In this document: positions 13,092-25,805 of the stretch, piece by piece
How positions within the stretch are numbered: the first letter of the stretch is position 1
Layout: each line of letters opens with the position of its first letter
Assembly: GCA_949316235.1 (NCBI GenBank)
Contig: OX438757.1
Location: forward strand, 8,984,657-9,048,656
DNA length: 64,000 nt
Direction: 5' to 3'
From: Oegoconia quadripuncta
Taxonomy: Eukaryota; Arthropoda; Insecta; Lepidoptera; Autostichidae
Position numbers and translations under genes: made by a program
Notes under the pieces: model-generated
The model's input: only the letters and a program-made list of their open reading frames with translations
The model's database searches: none
What the model was told of the DNA's origin: nothing

Positions 13092-16000
13092 CTAAAAATC
13101 ATTGTCCATACTTACAACCATACATTCAGGTCCAGATCTATCAGCTTCAATAGATTGTATGCCTATAAACGCCTCTTCTAACATCATCTTTCTAAACTCC
13201 TTGAAGCCTGCCAGGCCATCAGCAAATACATCAATTTCACTTCCAACTTTGATTTGCACAACTGGATTTTTACTAATGTTCATTTTTATCATACAACTGT
13301 CTAGATATTCAAGCAATATTTGCGTTTGGTTCAAAATAGACTCTCCATATATATTGTAGTCCCGATTGGGTGCCTTATCGACAATTTCTTCATTGTAATT
13401 TATTAAGCTTGTTGTTTTGGCAGTGATTGTTTGATTTACTGTTGTTGTTACGATTCTATGTGGGACACCATCTTGGATGTAATGAATAAACGCTAAAACT
13501 TGACAGGGTGTTCTGGAAAAAAAAAATACTTAGTTGCGATTACTTATATTTACTTAACTCTATGTAAATTAATAATATACTTGGACTTACACAAAGGACC
13601 ATCTAGTTCCATACTAAGCAACTACATTAGTCTTATACTACATAATTACCTGTTTTCTTTTGTAAAATATTTAAATATTTATTTGTGTCCGAAATATTTA
13701 TTTATTTCATTTATTTATATTATAACTGAAAGAAAACATCTATAACTCGGGAACACAGGTCCCATGTTTATCCTACAAACATATGCCTAGCAGGGTTCGA
13801 ACCTGCGACCTCTGGACAGAGCGGTCAGTCTCTAACCACTACGCCAAATAGGTCGTCAAACTGTCATTTAATAAATATGCCACTGCGTACTGTGTTGTGC
13901 TAACAGAAATAATCCAAATGAAATAAATTCCAAAATAAAAGAAGATTATTTACCTAGCACACAAAGATATTGTAAAGCTGTCACTGTTAGCTCTCTCATC
14001 ATCCTGCTGTATAATAACCATGACACCATGAAGAATGTGATATGGAGAAATCCTATGAATAAAGACAGCATTACTTGTACTCTTGAGTTGTTCCATCTTT
14101 AGCAAATCACAAAATAAATGTTTCATTTCTAAATCTGATTCTATTCCATTCTTTATATGCCTCAAACGTAGGTCTGTTAGTTTTGAAGTCGCCAGTATAG
14201 CTAACATAACCATATGGTCTTGTGTTATATTAGCCACCTGAGTGTTCGATAGAGCGTCAAATTGTTCTCCCATAGTATCAAGGGCAGAAATAACTATAGT
14301 TCCTATAGATAATAAATATTCCTTCTCCCGGTTTTTATAGCAAATGACTGCATCAAATTCTGTTTTGGTGGTAACAGTATACTTCAATTCTTTCAGGTCT
14401 ATAACAACAACAACAGCAATTTCGCAATTGTACTTAATATTCTGAGATTGTTTCTCCCTCCAGTAAGGCAATGTAAGGGTTTGTTCAAAGAGCTTTGTGT
14501 CATAAACTACTGAAGATCTGGTGGTGCGATGAAGTAGGACATGAACATCTTCTACTGATCTGAAAATAATACAAAAACAGTTAATGTTGTATGTCCCGCA
14601 CTCATGATGACCGTTACACTTCCAATATAAACAAAAAGGCCTCAAGTCGTTCATATTTCCGAAAAATAGGACAGTATAGCCTGTTGGGTTTTGCAAGTTT
14701 TTTTATTTGTTATTACATATTCTTATTAAGTTGATTTGAATGAGGTTTTTCTATGCTTCTAACAACTTATCAACTTTAAGGTTCTAATAGTAATGTGTTA
14801 GAAGCATAAAACCTCACTAGAATTCGATCCCAGGATCATCATATTAGCTACACGACAATTGCTGAACATGAGCCTCCTCCATAAATTAACATTTATTATA
14901 AGCCTGTTGTGTCCCACTATTTTGCAAAGACCTGCCTGCATCGGATCATATACTAAAAATTTGCTTCAACTACAGATGATTATGGTTTTACATTCACATG
15001 GACGACCTTATTTGAGATTATTAAAGAAATTAATTAAAGAAATTAATTAAAGGCATCTCAAAGCAGAAAACTGAAAATAGTGATGCTTTTTATCTGCACA
15101 TTCCTTAATTAAACAGTATATGAAAAGACCACGCTTTATAATATCTACAAGTGCTAGTGAGAGAGGCTGAGGCATTATTTATTGACTTTAAATATTTACA
15201 TCCATTATTGGCCCATTTATTTAAATTATTTCTTCAACCAATAAACTAGGCACTAGTTATTTTATTTATTAAACATACCTTTTTGCCATCGACTGCGTAT
15301 TTCGAAATAAATATAAATAAATAGTAGAGAACAGTGTCATATATCAGCCACATGTGGTCCACTGCTGAACATAAGCCTCCCCCATAGTATTCCAGAGTGA
15401 CCAGTGGGAAGTGGCTTGCATCCAGCAATTTCCTGCGACCTTAATCAGGTCAGTCCACCTTGTGAGTCGACGTCGTACTCTGTGCTCGCCAGAATAGTGT
15501 AGCATTCCATAATTAGAATTGGAACAGTAGGTGGTTACAGATGTTACCTAACAAACAGTTTTACTTCTTCATATCTAATTTACAACAAATAAATAAGTGA
15601 ATGGAATTCACTTACATCTTGTTACTATTTAGTACTTTTACCACTATTACAATTTTCTTATTGCATATTTTGACCCATGGTGTTGATTTGATTTTCAATG
15701 CGCCATCACCCTGTAAACATAATATAATACAATGTGATGTCTCAATTAAATACATCAGTCTCTCATCCTCTCTACTGGCACACAGCCATATCAGTAAAGA
15801 GGGCATAGGGAATACATCTTATTGACCACACAGGGCCAGTGCACACTGAGGAATTAAAATGAAGTAATGAAATGAACGCACCTGGGTAGTCATACTGTCG
15901 TATACACCATCCATTGTATTAGAATTAATCCTTTTATAGTTCACAAATGCAGAACTTTGTCGTAGACTAATTATTTCTCTGAGTGCCTTCTCGTAGCACT

Positions 16001-16538
16001 TCACACCATATTGGGCTTGTGTGAACTTAGTAGCAAGATCTAGCATTATAGGCAAGTTGTCGTGGGCGCCATACTGACACAACTCTAACGCTGCATCTCC
16101 TAAACTCTCAAAATTATCATCATATATCAATGGCACTGCATCATCTTTACAAATCACCTTGAGGCAAGCCTGCCCTCTGCATACAGAATCATCAAGATCA
16201 TAACTCTCAACGTTTTTAATATGCTTATGAATTACAAGATTTTCTTTCCTAGATAATATATACAGTTCGTCGTCTACCTCCAATAAATAAAAAAGTTCAC
16301 CCTTATGATTCCTTATTATTCTAATATTTGTAGCCTTTTTGCCCAATGACAGAGAACAAACGATTTCACGTTGGTTGAATTCTTTTACTTCACCATTACA
16401 AGTACAAATTATTATTTCCACTTTCCTTAGGTCTCTCGGGTGGTAGTCGTAGAAAATGAAGCATGAAATCTCGTTTACTACAGACGATGGCACTAATTTA
16501 ACCAAATCTTGGCGCACATTATCAGGAAGTTGCAACAT
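13092..16538 (-). CDS. Uncharacterised 592-residue protein, four exons
   Basis: Reading the minus strand, exons 16538-15882, 15710-15616, 14559-13954 and 13512-13092 join in phase (0, 2, 2) and give 592 residues ending SMDNDF. Introns are 171, 1056 and 441 bp with donors such as CAG|GTGCGT and AT|GTAAGT and pyrimidine-rich acceptors. The start is the ATG at 16538 (MLQLPDNVRQDL); the open frame extends upstream but without another ATG. There is no signal peptide or membrane segment. The first third looks like short beta strands (DDELYILSRKENLVIH), the middle is helical, and the last exon is a mixed alpha/beta tail. I do not recognise it. A FANCB or FAAP100-like Fanconi core subunit is one weak guess from its layout, beta-propeller-like start then KIVIVVKVLN, and is unproven. 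The upstream DRE-like cluster would suit a housekeeping gene. Introns 2 and 3 carry transposon fragments. Confidence 0.75.
13735..13857 (-). mobile_element. SINE family A in intron 3 of the 592-residue gene
   Basis: On the minus strand: GTAGTGGTTAGAGACTGACC for box A and CAGGTTCGAACCCTGCTAGG for box B. It has no cloverleaf with a proper acceptor stem, so it is a SINE head and not a tRNA gene. Confidence 0.65.
15340..15500 (-). mobile_element. RTE-like LINE, C-terminal fragment
   Basis: The minus strand encodes RLTRWTDLIKVAGNCWMQAT, then SHWSLWNTMGEAYVQQW and a stop. This is the usual end of RTE-type endonuclease/reverse transcriptase ORFs as I know them from insects. Only the tail is present. 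It lies in intron 2 of the 592-residue gene. Confidence 0.7.
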
Positions 16539-16799
16539 CTTCGCACAAGAAACTGATAAACACAACACAACTTGAGTTTTTGCAAAAGTCGAACTGATAT
16601 TTCGACGCGCGACTAGATGAAACGAAAGTCAATTAATCAAATTCTCAATTAAACTAAAACGCAAGAAGGTATTCTGTAATAAAATTAAATTGGAATGAAA
16701 GAAAGGCAGGTAGGCCGTGGCCGGCCGGCCAAACCTGGGTCAAACAGGCGGGAGGCAATGTCAAACAGACAACAGCTGGCTAAACTAGTGTTGCTTGCA

Positions 16800-17460
16800 G
16801 GCAGGGACAAACAAAACCAATAGCAACGATATGCATATCGATAGTATCGATTGTTCAAATATACGCATTAATATTGAAACATCGCAATACTATCGATTAC
16901 TGCAAATCTGCTATCCATAATATCGATATTCCCGATAGTGTTAATAGTGTCGATTCGGATGTACACCAACTAAACTAAAACCAGTTTTGGAGTGGCGCGT
17001 CGCATCGTACTGTTCCAGGGAGAAAGAGACAGTACTACTTTAAAACTGGTTTAGTATAGTTGGTGTACATCCGAATCGATACCGTCGTTTATACTTAACA
17101 ATACGCTAACGATAGTTTTCTAATATAAGTAGTAAGTGAACTCCAAAATTTTCAACGAATTACTACCGATTACGTACTAATGAATATAAGTTTACCATTA
17201 TCGATAATGTAACTAAATGATACCTACTCTCAATAATTGTGAATGCTACAATCAGTCTCAATCACAGACCAACTTGATCTGTGTAAGTTAGTACTATATT
17301 AATTCTGTGCCTGTGGTCTCAATGAAATGGATTACTAGAGTTGTTATTGGCGAACCATACTAATCAAAAGTATCGATTTCGTCAATAATAATAAATACTT
17401 GAATTTATGCTATCAATTGACAATGTACAAGGTCAATTTATCGATAATGCTGTTTAATGT
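16800..17460. promoter_or_regulatory. Cluster of TATCGATA palindromes upstream of the minus-strand gene
   Basis: Perfect TATCGATA lies at 16836-16843, 16921-16928, 17199-17206 and 17439-17446. TATCGATT lies at 16845, 16891 and 17371. In Drosophila this octamer is the DRE bound by DREF, and CGATA is bound by the boundary protein BEAF-32. The cluster is 300-900 bp upstream of the start codon at 16538, where a promoter or domain boundary would be expected. The role here is inferred from the motif only. Confidence 0.5.
16952..17080. mobile_element. 129-bp foldback MITE
   Basis: The ends are inverted repeats of about 38 bases, imperfect in a few places: CGATTCGGATGTACACCAAC on the left and its complement on the right, each going on into an AAACCAGTTTT-like stretch. 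The centre is about 45 bases. It sits inside the TATCGATA cluster. Confidence 0.65.
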
Positions 17461-17755
17461 TAGCTGCATGGATGTAGTGTTTGCTAATAGTGCTGTTATT
17501 CAGCCAACCCTTGTTTTTACTGCTCCGTGAGTCAACCAGCTGACAGCTGTCGGTCCCAAGAACCTTTGCCTATGCTGCTTATTAAGAAGAAGAAAAATAA
17601 ACCGTTTTGTAACGTTTTCGTAGTCTTCTTTGGGCATGCTAAGGCACAGAGATAGGTAATCTGTGCGCTAAGAGAGCAGCAGTATTTTGTTTTCTTATTT
17701 TAAAAACCAAATGATCGATCGTAATCTACATTTACACGTTGCAAATTAAACATAA

Positions 17756-17826
17756 ATGGAACGTAACTTGTCGAATGAGGCAACAGAACATACTAGATGG
17801 CGTAGTAATCGCCGAAATTTACCAGG
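17756..17826 (+). CDS. Possible first coding exon, gene unknown
   Basis: An ATG at 17756 opens a frame of 23 codons (MERNLSNEATEHTRWRSNRR, then NLP) ending at CCAG|GTAAAG, a plausible donor. It lies on the opposite side of the TATCGATA cluster from the minus-strand gene, as a divergent partner would. No second exon was found, so this is weak. Confidence 0.2.
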
Positions 17827-18596
17827 TAAAGCGATAGACCGATATAATATATTTTTTTACTCCTGACGATACGACGGGTGTTATGTGTTTACCGGCGTTG
17901 TGTATATGGTACGTCTTTATCCCGTTGAATCTCGGTGACGAGTGGTTCGATTTGAGTGCGATTTTTTAAATTATAAAAAGCCCGGTATTTATAATATGGC
18001 CGTAATTAAAAAATGTAGAAAATCGCTTTTAGTCTAATATACCTACCTATTATATTTCAATCAATTTTAGTCAATTTTATTTCAGTCAATTTTTAGCACG
18101 TAATTGGTAGGTACCTACATAACGCAGTAGAACAAGTGAAATAAAATTATCAGTGACTAAGTGTAAAGGAAAAAATCCAACTAAGACATTCCAAACAACT
18201 TCATAAATATTACGCTGCTACCTTAATTGTGTTGCCGAATGTACCGAATTAATTTTCAAATTCCATTTATATTATATACAGAGTTATTTTATGTTTAACA
18301 GCAAATTTATGGAAGTAAAAATGTAGTTATATATCCGCAGGTACCTAATTAGTTACAATCAGTAATGCGATAATAATATTTTCCGTTACTATTTGTACGC
18401 CGACCACAGATTCAATCTCAAATACACAATATGCAGTAACACTACAAATTAAAAAGCAAGTCTCGTTTTTGCTCGTCAGTTGAAGTTCTAGGAGCGTAAG
18501 TGTGTCGTGTATTTCAAACGTACCTAGCACTAGCTCAATTTAAAATTTTAGCATAGCATAATAAGAATCACTTATGTATGTTATTGACTGTTATAC

Positions 18597-18700
18597 TAAA
18601 AGGTAGTGGGTTCGAATCCCGTCAAGGGCTTATGTTTGTATGATGAATGTAACCGATTACCTACACGTGTACTCGAGTTATGGATGTTTTAAAGAAGTGG
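18597..18700 (+). mobile_element. SINE family A, 5'-truncated
   Basis: It starts at box B (GTGGGTTCGAATCCCGTCAAG) and continues with the family A body (TTTGTATGATGAATG). Confidence 0.55.
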
Positions 18701-18943
18701 TTTAATAACACTGACTGTCAGGTACACACTACTTTTACTTAAATTCACTAATCTGCACTGGGCTTGCAAGGTGATTGGTGAATTATGGCCCATAACCTTT
18801 GCCACTGAGAGAAGCCTGTACAAACAGTAGGCACGTAGTGTGTGTGAATTACAACGAATTTGAAAAGAAAGTTAATTAAACTAAATAGGGTCCAGTTTAC
18901 GACATTTAGTTAGGGTTTTAAAATTTTTAACAACAGTTTATAT

Positions 18944-19285
18944 GACGACTTATTTGGTGTAGTGGTTAGAAACTCTGATCACTATATCAAAAGGTCGCGG
19001 GTTCGAATTCCTCTAGGGGCATATGTTTGTATGATGAATACGAACACGTGTACTCGGGTTATGGATGTTTTCATTAAAATAATAAGTATTTATTTCCAAA
19101 AAAAATGTATTTGTGTAGTATATCAACCATCTGGTATCTACAACACAAGCCTTTGTAGTGTGGAACTAAATGGCATTGTGTGTATGTCCACGGATATTTA
19201 TTTATTTATTATTTAAATTTAAATAAATAAATATAAATATTCTTGGATATTCACACAATATCATCTAGTTCCACATTAAGCATTT
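18944..19285 (+). mobile_element. SINE family A followed by an inverted second tail
   Basis: The head (GGTGTAGTGGTTAGAAACTC) and box B (GGGTTCGAATTCC) start a nearly full copy to about 19217. From 19218 the tail is repeated in inverted orientation (TAGTTCCACATTAAGC), giving a tail-to-tail arrangement around an AT-rich centre. Confidence 0.6.
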
Positions 19286-19470
19286 ACAGGGTTCGTGGTA
19301 GGGCATTTTAAATGTCCGCCTAGCTAGCTATCACCATCTTATCTAAATCTGCCGCCAAGCAGCAATGTTAATAGCATTGTTGTGTTCCGGTTGGCAGAGA
19401 TAAGATAGCCAGCCCCCCAAATGTGTTGGGGTTTCTGGGTCAGTACGCTTCCAACTTCGACCAAAAAAAA
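19285..19470 (+). mobile_element. SINE family B, partial
   Basis: The body reads GGGCATTTTAAATGTCCGCC, then CTGCCGCCAAGCAGCAATG and GGGTCAGTACGCTTCCA. It ends in an A run right after TTCGACC, earlier than the full copy. Confidence 0.6.
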
Positions 19471-21602
19471 ACTATAGGCTAGTGTTGTGGATACCAAATG
19501 ATTGATATATTACATGAATATATTTTTTTTTGTAAATCAATACTTATATTATAAATGAAAACATCCATAACTCAGGTACATGTGTTTATTTATCGTATTT
19601 ATATAACTACTGTGCTTGGTCCAATAGGCACTTGTGCAGTTTATTATATGAAAGAAAAGGTTCAAATCCAAACGGCAAAGTCCGCACACCACACACATGG
19701 TAGGTCCATGTTGCCACCGCGGTCACCGTCACACTATTATCATAAAAGCAACAACACAACCCAAACTTTGTAGGTACGTTTCTTCATAGGTACCTACAAA
19801 ATTTCACGTGAATGCAACTGATTGATATGTTTAATAAAAAATAGATCACCATCATATCAGCCACAGGACGCACTACTCACAATTTCGTTCACTCGCTTCG
19901 AGAAACCGCGTTTTAGTACACCTATGTCATCACTGTAACACAGTGGTATGGACGCGAAGAAGCTGTGCCACCTATCCGAGTTACATTCGAAGAAAAAAAT
20001 AAAAACTGCCGTGGATACATTGTAGGTTTTTCTTTATTTTTTTTATGATTGACTGGATTCGCGTTTGACCACAATCTCACCTGGAAAGTGACGATCAAAG
20101 TCGACGCTGAGGCTCACGATCCCAGTAAATGCCTATTCACACTGCTCTTGAAGATCCTAAGGTTTGTAGGATGTAGGTATACATTTACGGGTGTATATAT
20201 AAATAGTTACATATCTAGAACTCAGTATGACACAGTTTAATTGACTTACTGGCTTAGCCATTTCTACTGTAACCACAATATGCGAATGCACGTTATATAA
20301 CAGCACAAAGAGCTTCCCAGCGCTATTGCGGTGACAATTACCTACTTGCATACGACGACTACAATGTGTGTCACTCTCTAACTACAACATGGATTCATAT
20401 AGCTGGGTGTGATCTATTATTGAACTGGTGCAGTCGGTAATAAGACAGATTTTCCCACAATCAAGTAAAACACTGCAATTGTAGCGTAGGTACCAAGGAT
20501 GTAAAAAAGAAGTGTTTTGAGGTACACCCCCAACGGAAGATGTTCTGTCTAATATAATAATAGGAACAAGGTTTTAACTATAATTTACAACTAGCTATAA
20601 AAGTAGCTCATGAAAAATATGCTATGCTTATAGCCCTCCTCCGACTCTCAACTGTCCTTGTGCATAAAGAAAAAAGTGATTCTGTTGACATTTTGCTACT
20701 GGACATTTTGCAAATTAGACATTCTGCGACTAAAGGCTGATGCTGTGTTGCTGAAAGATGATGCTAAAAGAAAAACAAACAACCACACTTATAATAAATT
20801 ATAGGTAGGTATAGGTAGTATGGTTGTAATAACAATACAACGTTAGTCTGAAAGTACTAAGCAGAAAGGGGGTTATCAAATATCGGGAGCAGAAGATGTT
20901 TCCATGTATAAAATATTTCTTTTTGAAAAACACCAGCACAGTTGATCTGTCACTTATGTGCGGGCAGTCGAAAATATTTTTCGAACTAAAAATTACAAAA
21001 ACATCAATCAAGGTTACAGGTTTATTACATTCTTTTGTTTCGGGCTACACTCTGTAATAAGTACCAACTCGAGTATAGTGGTAGATTCAAGTATAGTTTC
21101 TGGGAAACACCGTTTTTTGCGATAAAAATTCTTTTACACCAGTTTCCTCACAATAAATTATTCATCGCTAACTTTTTAATATTACATAGCATAAAATTAA
21201 TTTGAATTAAACTGTGAATTTATAGTATAGCAAGCGGTCACGCAAGGTCAACACTACAAAATAACTTGATTAAGGTTGAACGACTTGAAGTCAGATGACA
21301 GGAAATCTCCGGATAGTCATCGAACATTACAAAGGTAACGAAGATAACAACCGTTAATTCAATTTGTTATCGATTTATTTCGATTCGTTACGACTTAGTT
21401 GCTTCTATCAGTACTTAGGTGAAGATTCACGAATCTAACCATAACATTTATTTATTTTAATCATCATCATTTGGAAAACTTAGAGCTTGTTATAATTAAG
21501 TACCTACATAGTGGCATTAATTTCAGAAAGCCAATTTCTAGATGATATTAGTTAGATAAAAGTTGTGTGTGTGTTAATGTAATGTACCTGCTATATAACT
21601 AG

Positions 21603-21800
21603 TAACATGAGGTGGCAGTGGGCAGGGCACATAGCTCGAAGAATTGGTGGCCGGTGGGGCATTAAAGCTCTCGAGTGGAGATCACGCACCGGCAAGCGCA
21701 GCGTAGGACGTCCACTCACAAGGTGGATGGATGACGTGATGCAGTTCGAGGAAATTCATTAGATGCAGGCCGCTTCCAACCGGACGCTCAGGAAATCTAT
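21603..21800 (+). mobile_element. RTE-like LINE, C-terminal fragment with stop
   Basis: The plus frame reads MRWQWAGHIARRIGGRWGIK, then GRPLTRWMDDV, an in-frame stop and MQAASNRTLRKSMG. It corresponds to the region just upstream of and overlapping the fragment at 15340-15500. Confidence 0.7.
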
Positions 21801-22577
21801 GGGGTCTATGGCCCATATTAATAAACCAATCTCAATACAAGTCTTGAGGCTGTATCACCCGAGGTGCGTCTTAATAAGTTGACGCTATCTTAAGGTCAGT
21901 TCTAATTAATAAACCAATCTTGATGTCTATTCACTCTCAAGTATTCGCTTCACTTCAAGTATTCGCCTTTGCTTAAGGTCTTAAGTTAAGTTTATTAATC
22001 CACACGTTTACTTGAGACCGACCACAAGACTGTTCTCAATCTTGAGAATGGTTTATTAATCGGGCCTATGTGTCGACGTCTCGGTGGCTGACATAATTAT
22101 AGAAAAGGTCATATAATTATACTAATGTAACCGATGAAACATTAACATAATAATTATATTGACATAAATTAAAATGCACTATATGAGCAAGGAATAGTCT
22201 AGTAGACAGGTAGGTACTAAATATAATGAAGGGTAGGTAAATGGGAGGTCAAAATTATTTTTAACGTCATTCCTACCAAATCTACTATTAACTCAATTTA
22301 CTGTTTTGCAATAATAACGTGACCCTCAAATCCAGTTTAAATATAGTTAGCTAAAATCCTTTTAAATAGCCGATCAAGCGCGAATTGGGACTTGGGAAAT
22401 GAGTGTTCCCTAATGAAAAACCCATCGTAGGTTATGCAAATCTAATAAGTTTTTTTAATACAGATATCTTATTTCTAACGTTTTTACAATTTTCTGAGCA
22501 ACACTTTTGGAAATAAATAGACAGCAGTATATTTTTGGAACGCTACTCAATCTGCTTTATGTATTATATTGTCCATT

Positions 22578-22790
22578 TTTAACCCCGACGCAAGAAGAAG
22601 GGTGTTATAAGTTTGATCGCTATATGTGTTTGTCTGTCTGTGGCACCGTATGTCTTAAACGGGTGAACCGATTTGGATGCGATTTTTTTATCTTTCTAGC
22701 GGTGGTTCTTAGACATGTTTCATTAAAATCGGTTCAGCCATTTTGTTTTAATAGATTGCTTTGTCGGACGTTTTCTAAATTATAAATTTA
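22578..22790 (+). repeat. Interspersed repeat family G
   Basis: It begins CCCCGACGCAAGAAGAAGGG and contains CCGATTTGGATGCG and AAATCGGTTCAGCCATTTTG. Related pieces lie at 24490-24530, 30415-30600, 30800-30950 (inverted) and 44990-45140. Confidence 0.5.
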
Positions 22791-22823
22791 TGTAAAATTA
22801 TTAAATATTTCTTTTCTGTTGTA

Positions 22824-23115
22824 CAGTCGCGGAATGAAAAGGTTCGTCATCTTAAAGTTGACTTTTACTTGTAGACAAGTTGTTGATTTGACATTCGATA
22901 ACAATAAAATTTAGGTCAAACTAATAAAATGCTTTTAGCTCAACTATTCATAGTCAAGGAACACAAGTTCAGCTAAATATGAACCGTGTCGTCAATCAGT
23001 TAAGCATAATTTTCTATGCAACATTTCGGTTTGTTAGTTTATAAAGGTAACATGTGCTTGCTAAGTTTAAAATTAAAGTATTTGAAAACTGACGAACCTT
23101 TTCATTCCGCGACTG
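22824..23115. mobile_element. MITE, 292 bp, CAGTCGCGG ends
   Basis: Terminal inverted repeats CAGTCGCGGAATGAAAAGGT match over about 26 bases and are flanked by TA (22822-22823 and 23116-23117). It has no coding potential. The ends suggest mobilisation by a Tc1/mariner-type transposase. Confidence 0.8.
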
Positions 23116-23823
23116 TACAATAAAGTATATCTGCATTGTATTGTATTTGAAATCTGACCGATTTAACAACAGATAGAGTTTAGTTTATAAATCATTATGC
23201 AAAATTTGTGTTCTAAAAATAATCTGCAGATCTCCACTTAGTAATGCATTCCGCGACTGCGACTGCGCAGTTAAAATAGTTGCTCTAATGGCGTACTTCC
23301 TCTGCAGGCTGACTATTGTCACACCCGAGTGACATGCCACTTTATTACCTGACTTTGGAGAAACGACCGGAAAAGTGGTTATTAAATAATTTTAGCATGT
23401 CAACTCGCGATCAATCATCCGTCTTCGTCCCTCATTTTGCAATCAATCATTTATTCAATATCATAACAACGGTTACATCTAGACAATTAATGGATTGGCC
23501 TAATTTTTGTTTCATGTGTCCTACCCATGTATTAAAATTTGACTATTAAGCGAATGCGACTAAAAAAGGTAGTAGAGGACGCCGATCACCATTATATACA
23601 TATACTCTGAACTAGCAGTTTTTTTTTCTAATGAGCTTAGGCGAAAGCGACTATTCCTCTCCATTGGACATTTATATTAAGTAGATATAGGTACTGTTTA
23701 CGTTACATACAAGATAGCTAATTTTATATAAATTGTACATATTTTTGGCTGCTAGGGACGCAGGGTGTGCCAGAGCACTATTACAACCGCAGTATCCGTA
23801 TGTCATTGAAAACTACTAGCAGT

Positions 23824-23995
23824 TGCCCGCGACTTCGTTTGTGTGGAACATTTCATCAAAATCGGTTCAGCAAAACATTTAGCCTATATGTTAATCCAGG
23901 TCATAATGTGTCTACCAAGGCGTGAAGAGGTAACAAACATACACACGCACATACACAAACACAAACTTTAAAACATTAGTGCGATAGTGAGATAG
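23824..23995. repeat. Interspersed repeat with CTAGCAGTTGCCCGCGAC end
   Basis: It contains TTGCCCGCGACTTCGTTTG, then ATCAAAATCGGTTCAGC and GGCGTGAAGAGGTAACAAAC. The end at CTAG preceded by A is Helitron-like, but the other end is not clear. Confidence 0.45.
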
Positions 23996-25200
23996 TTTGC
24001 ATGCCAGGCTATTTCACAATTAATAATGGTAGCTCGCATACACGTAAAGTGGGGATGAATTTTCTTTTACTTTTGTACCCCATCGTATGGGCTGTCAAGT
24101 ATTAGGTGGTGAATATTCAATAGAATTTAAAAAAAATTATATGTAAAATATTTAGAAATAAATTTCCATTTTCCATTAACAATTTTCCATTAAAAATTCA
24201 TCCAACTGACTAACATTTACTAAGTAGTAGGTACGACCTTTTATGGTTCGACATGGGTTCGACGGAAGGGGGCATATTGTGCCGAAATTGACGACCGGAA
24301 AGGTCAAAAGTCAATGAACCAGGGCAGCTAGATCGTGTTTAAACCTTATTAGATCTACGCTGAATAAACGTGCAGCCCGAAAAGTCACAGAACCATTTAT
24401 GGCAGTGTGGTACGAGTAACATAAGTTACTTTGAATTTAAATTTCTTACACTTGTCGTAATAGCCAATGGACATTGGCCGTAATTTTTAACCACCGACCC
24501 AAAAAGAGGGGTGTTACTATGTTACCTGACATGATAACAATTACTTATTATTGTTGTTATTCTTGTTGCTGTTATTTGTAGTGGCCATTAAATAAATTTG
24601 TCCTGTGTTTGATATGATGACGATTAGATGAATGGTTTACAATTTTAAAATCATAAAATTGAAATCAGACGATCAATATTCTCTATGGCATTAGTGATAC
24701 ACTGGACATCGGACATATATGGCGACTAAGGTCTCGTGATGGAGTCGGAAATACAAGAAATAAAGATAAACTTGCAGGTCAGAGGGTATACGTTTTTTCC
24801 ATAACATTCCTCTTGATGTACAAAATGTTTCCTTCAAAAAATATAAAGATACTATAAAACAGAAACTTATTAAGAAAGCATATTATAAAATATCAGACTA
24901 TTTTGGATGATAATCATCCATAGACGTAACCAATCCGTTCGCATACTAGGTTATTTCATGTTTCAATGAAACAAATTGGAGTTTTTGTAATATAAAACTT
25001 TGTTTTAAAAGAGCAACCCCTCAAGTTTCTTGCTTGTTCTTCTCAGGATAAAGTTGCCTTTTGAACAAGCAGTAGCTTAAAATATGTGAGTGAGAGTGGG
25101 ATAGTTCTATATTTCGTCTAAGCGAATAAGCAGCACTGCACTAATAGCATGACAGGCGAGCTATAGACTAAAGGTATACCTCTAGTCGCGCGAGATATAG

Positions 25201-25751
25201 CCCAGGGAAAATACGGTAAAAAATTAGCTTAGCTAGACATAATTCAGAACAGACTTATATAATTGCTATATTATAGAGGTATATTAGAGATGTAATTTTG
25301 AATAATTAAGCATGTGCTTAGTCTAGATTTATTTAGAAAACCCTATTTTTAATTTGTATCTTAATAACAATAAATACCGACTGATATTTAATTTTGTTAA
25401 ACACAGTTAACTTATTGATGGATAAAAAGCTAAGCATGTCATAGTTAGGCATGCATGTGTTTTAGCTGAAAATGTCGTCGAGCTGCATTGCTTATGAAAT
25501 AAAAATAGGAACGAATATGTTGTAAAGATAATTTCTCAAAATTTTTGGAATTTAAAGAAATACCCATCTATTGAGCATTTCTTTTAAACCCTATTTTCAA
25601 CTTCAGCTTATTTAGTTACTTACTTAATACTTGCGTTTCTTACAAATGCTTAATTTTTAGCAATTGTTGCTACATTTACAACACTTCATTAAATGTTTCA
25701 AGAAAATCGCGGTTATTCGTTTTTCCGACGTCAAACCGTATTCTCTCTGGG
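25201..25751. mobile_element. Non-autonomous element with CCCAGGGAAAATACGG ends, 551 bp
   Basis: The left end is CCCAGGGAAAATACGGT; the right end is the complement with a few changes (ACCGTATTCTCTCTGGG). The inside is AT-rich and non-coding. A second copy in inverted orientation lies at 47411-48333. The target duplication is not clear. Confidence 0.7.
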
Positions 25752-25805
25752 CTAATAATTATTTATCCTGCTAAATACCACGTACGTCATGCTACGGGGT
25801 TGATA

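Noticed and set aside
13735..13857. tRNA gene
   Set aside because: Box A and box B are present, but no acceptor stem or intact cloverleaf forms and SINE body follows. The same holds at 728, 3590, 18944, 42656, 46550, 53236 and 56915.
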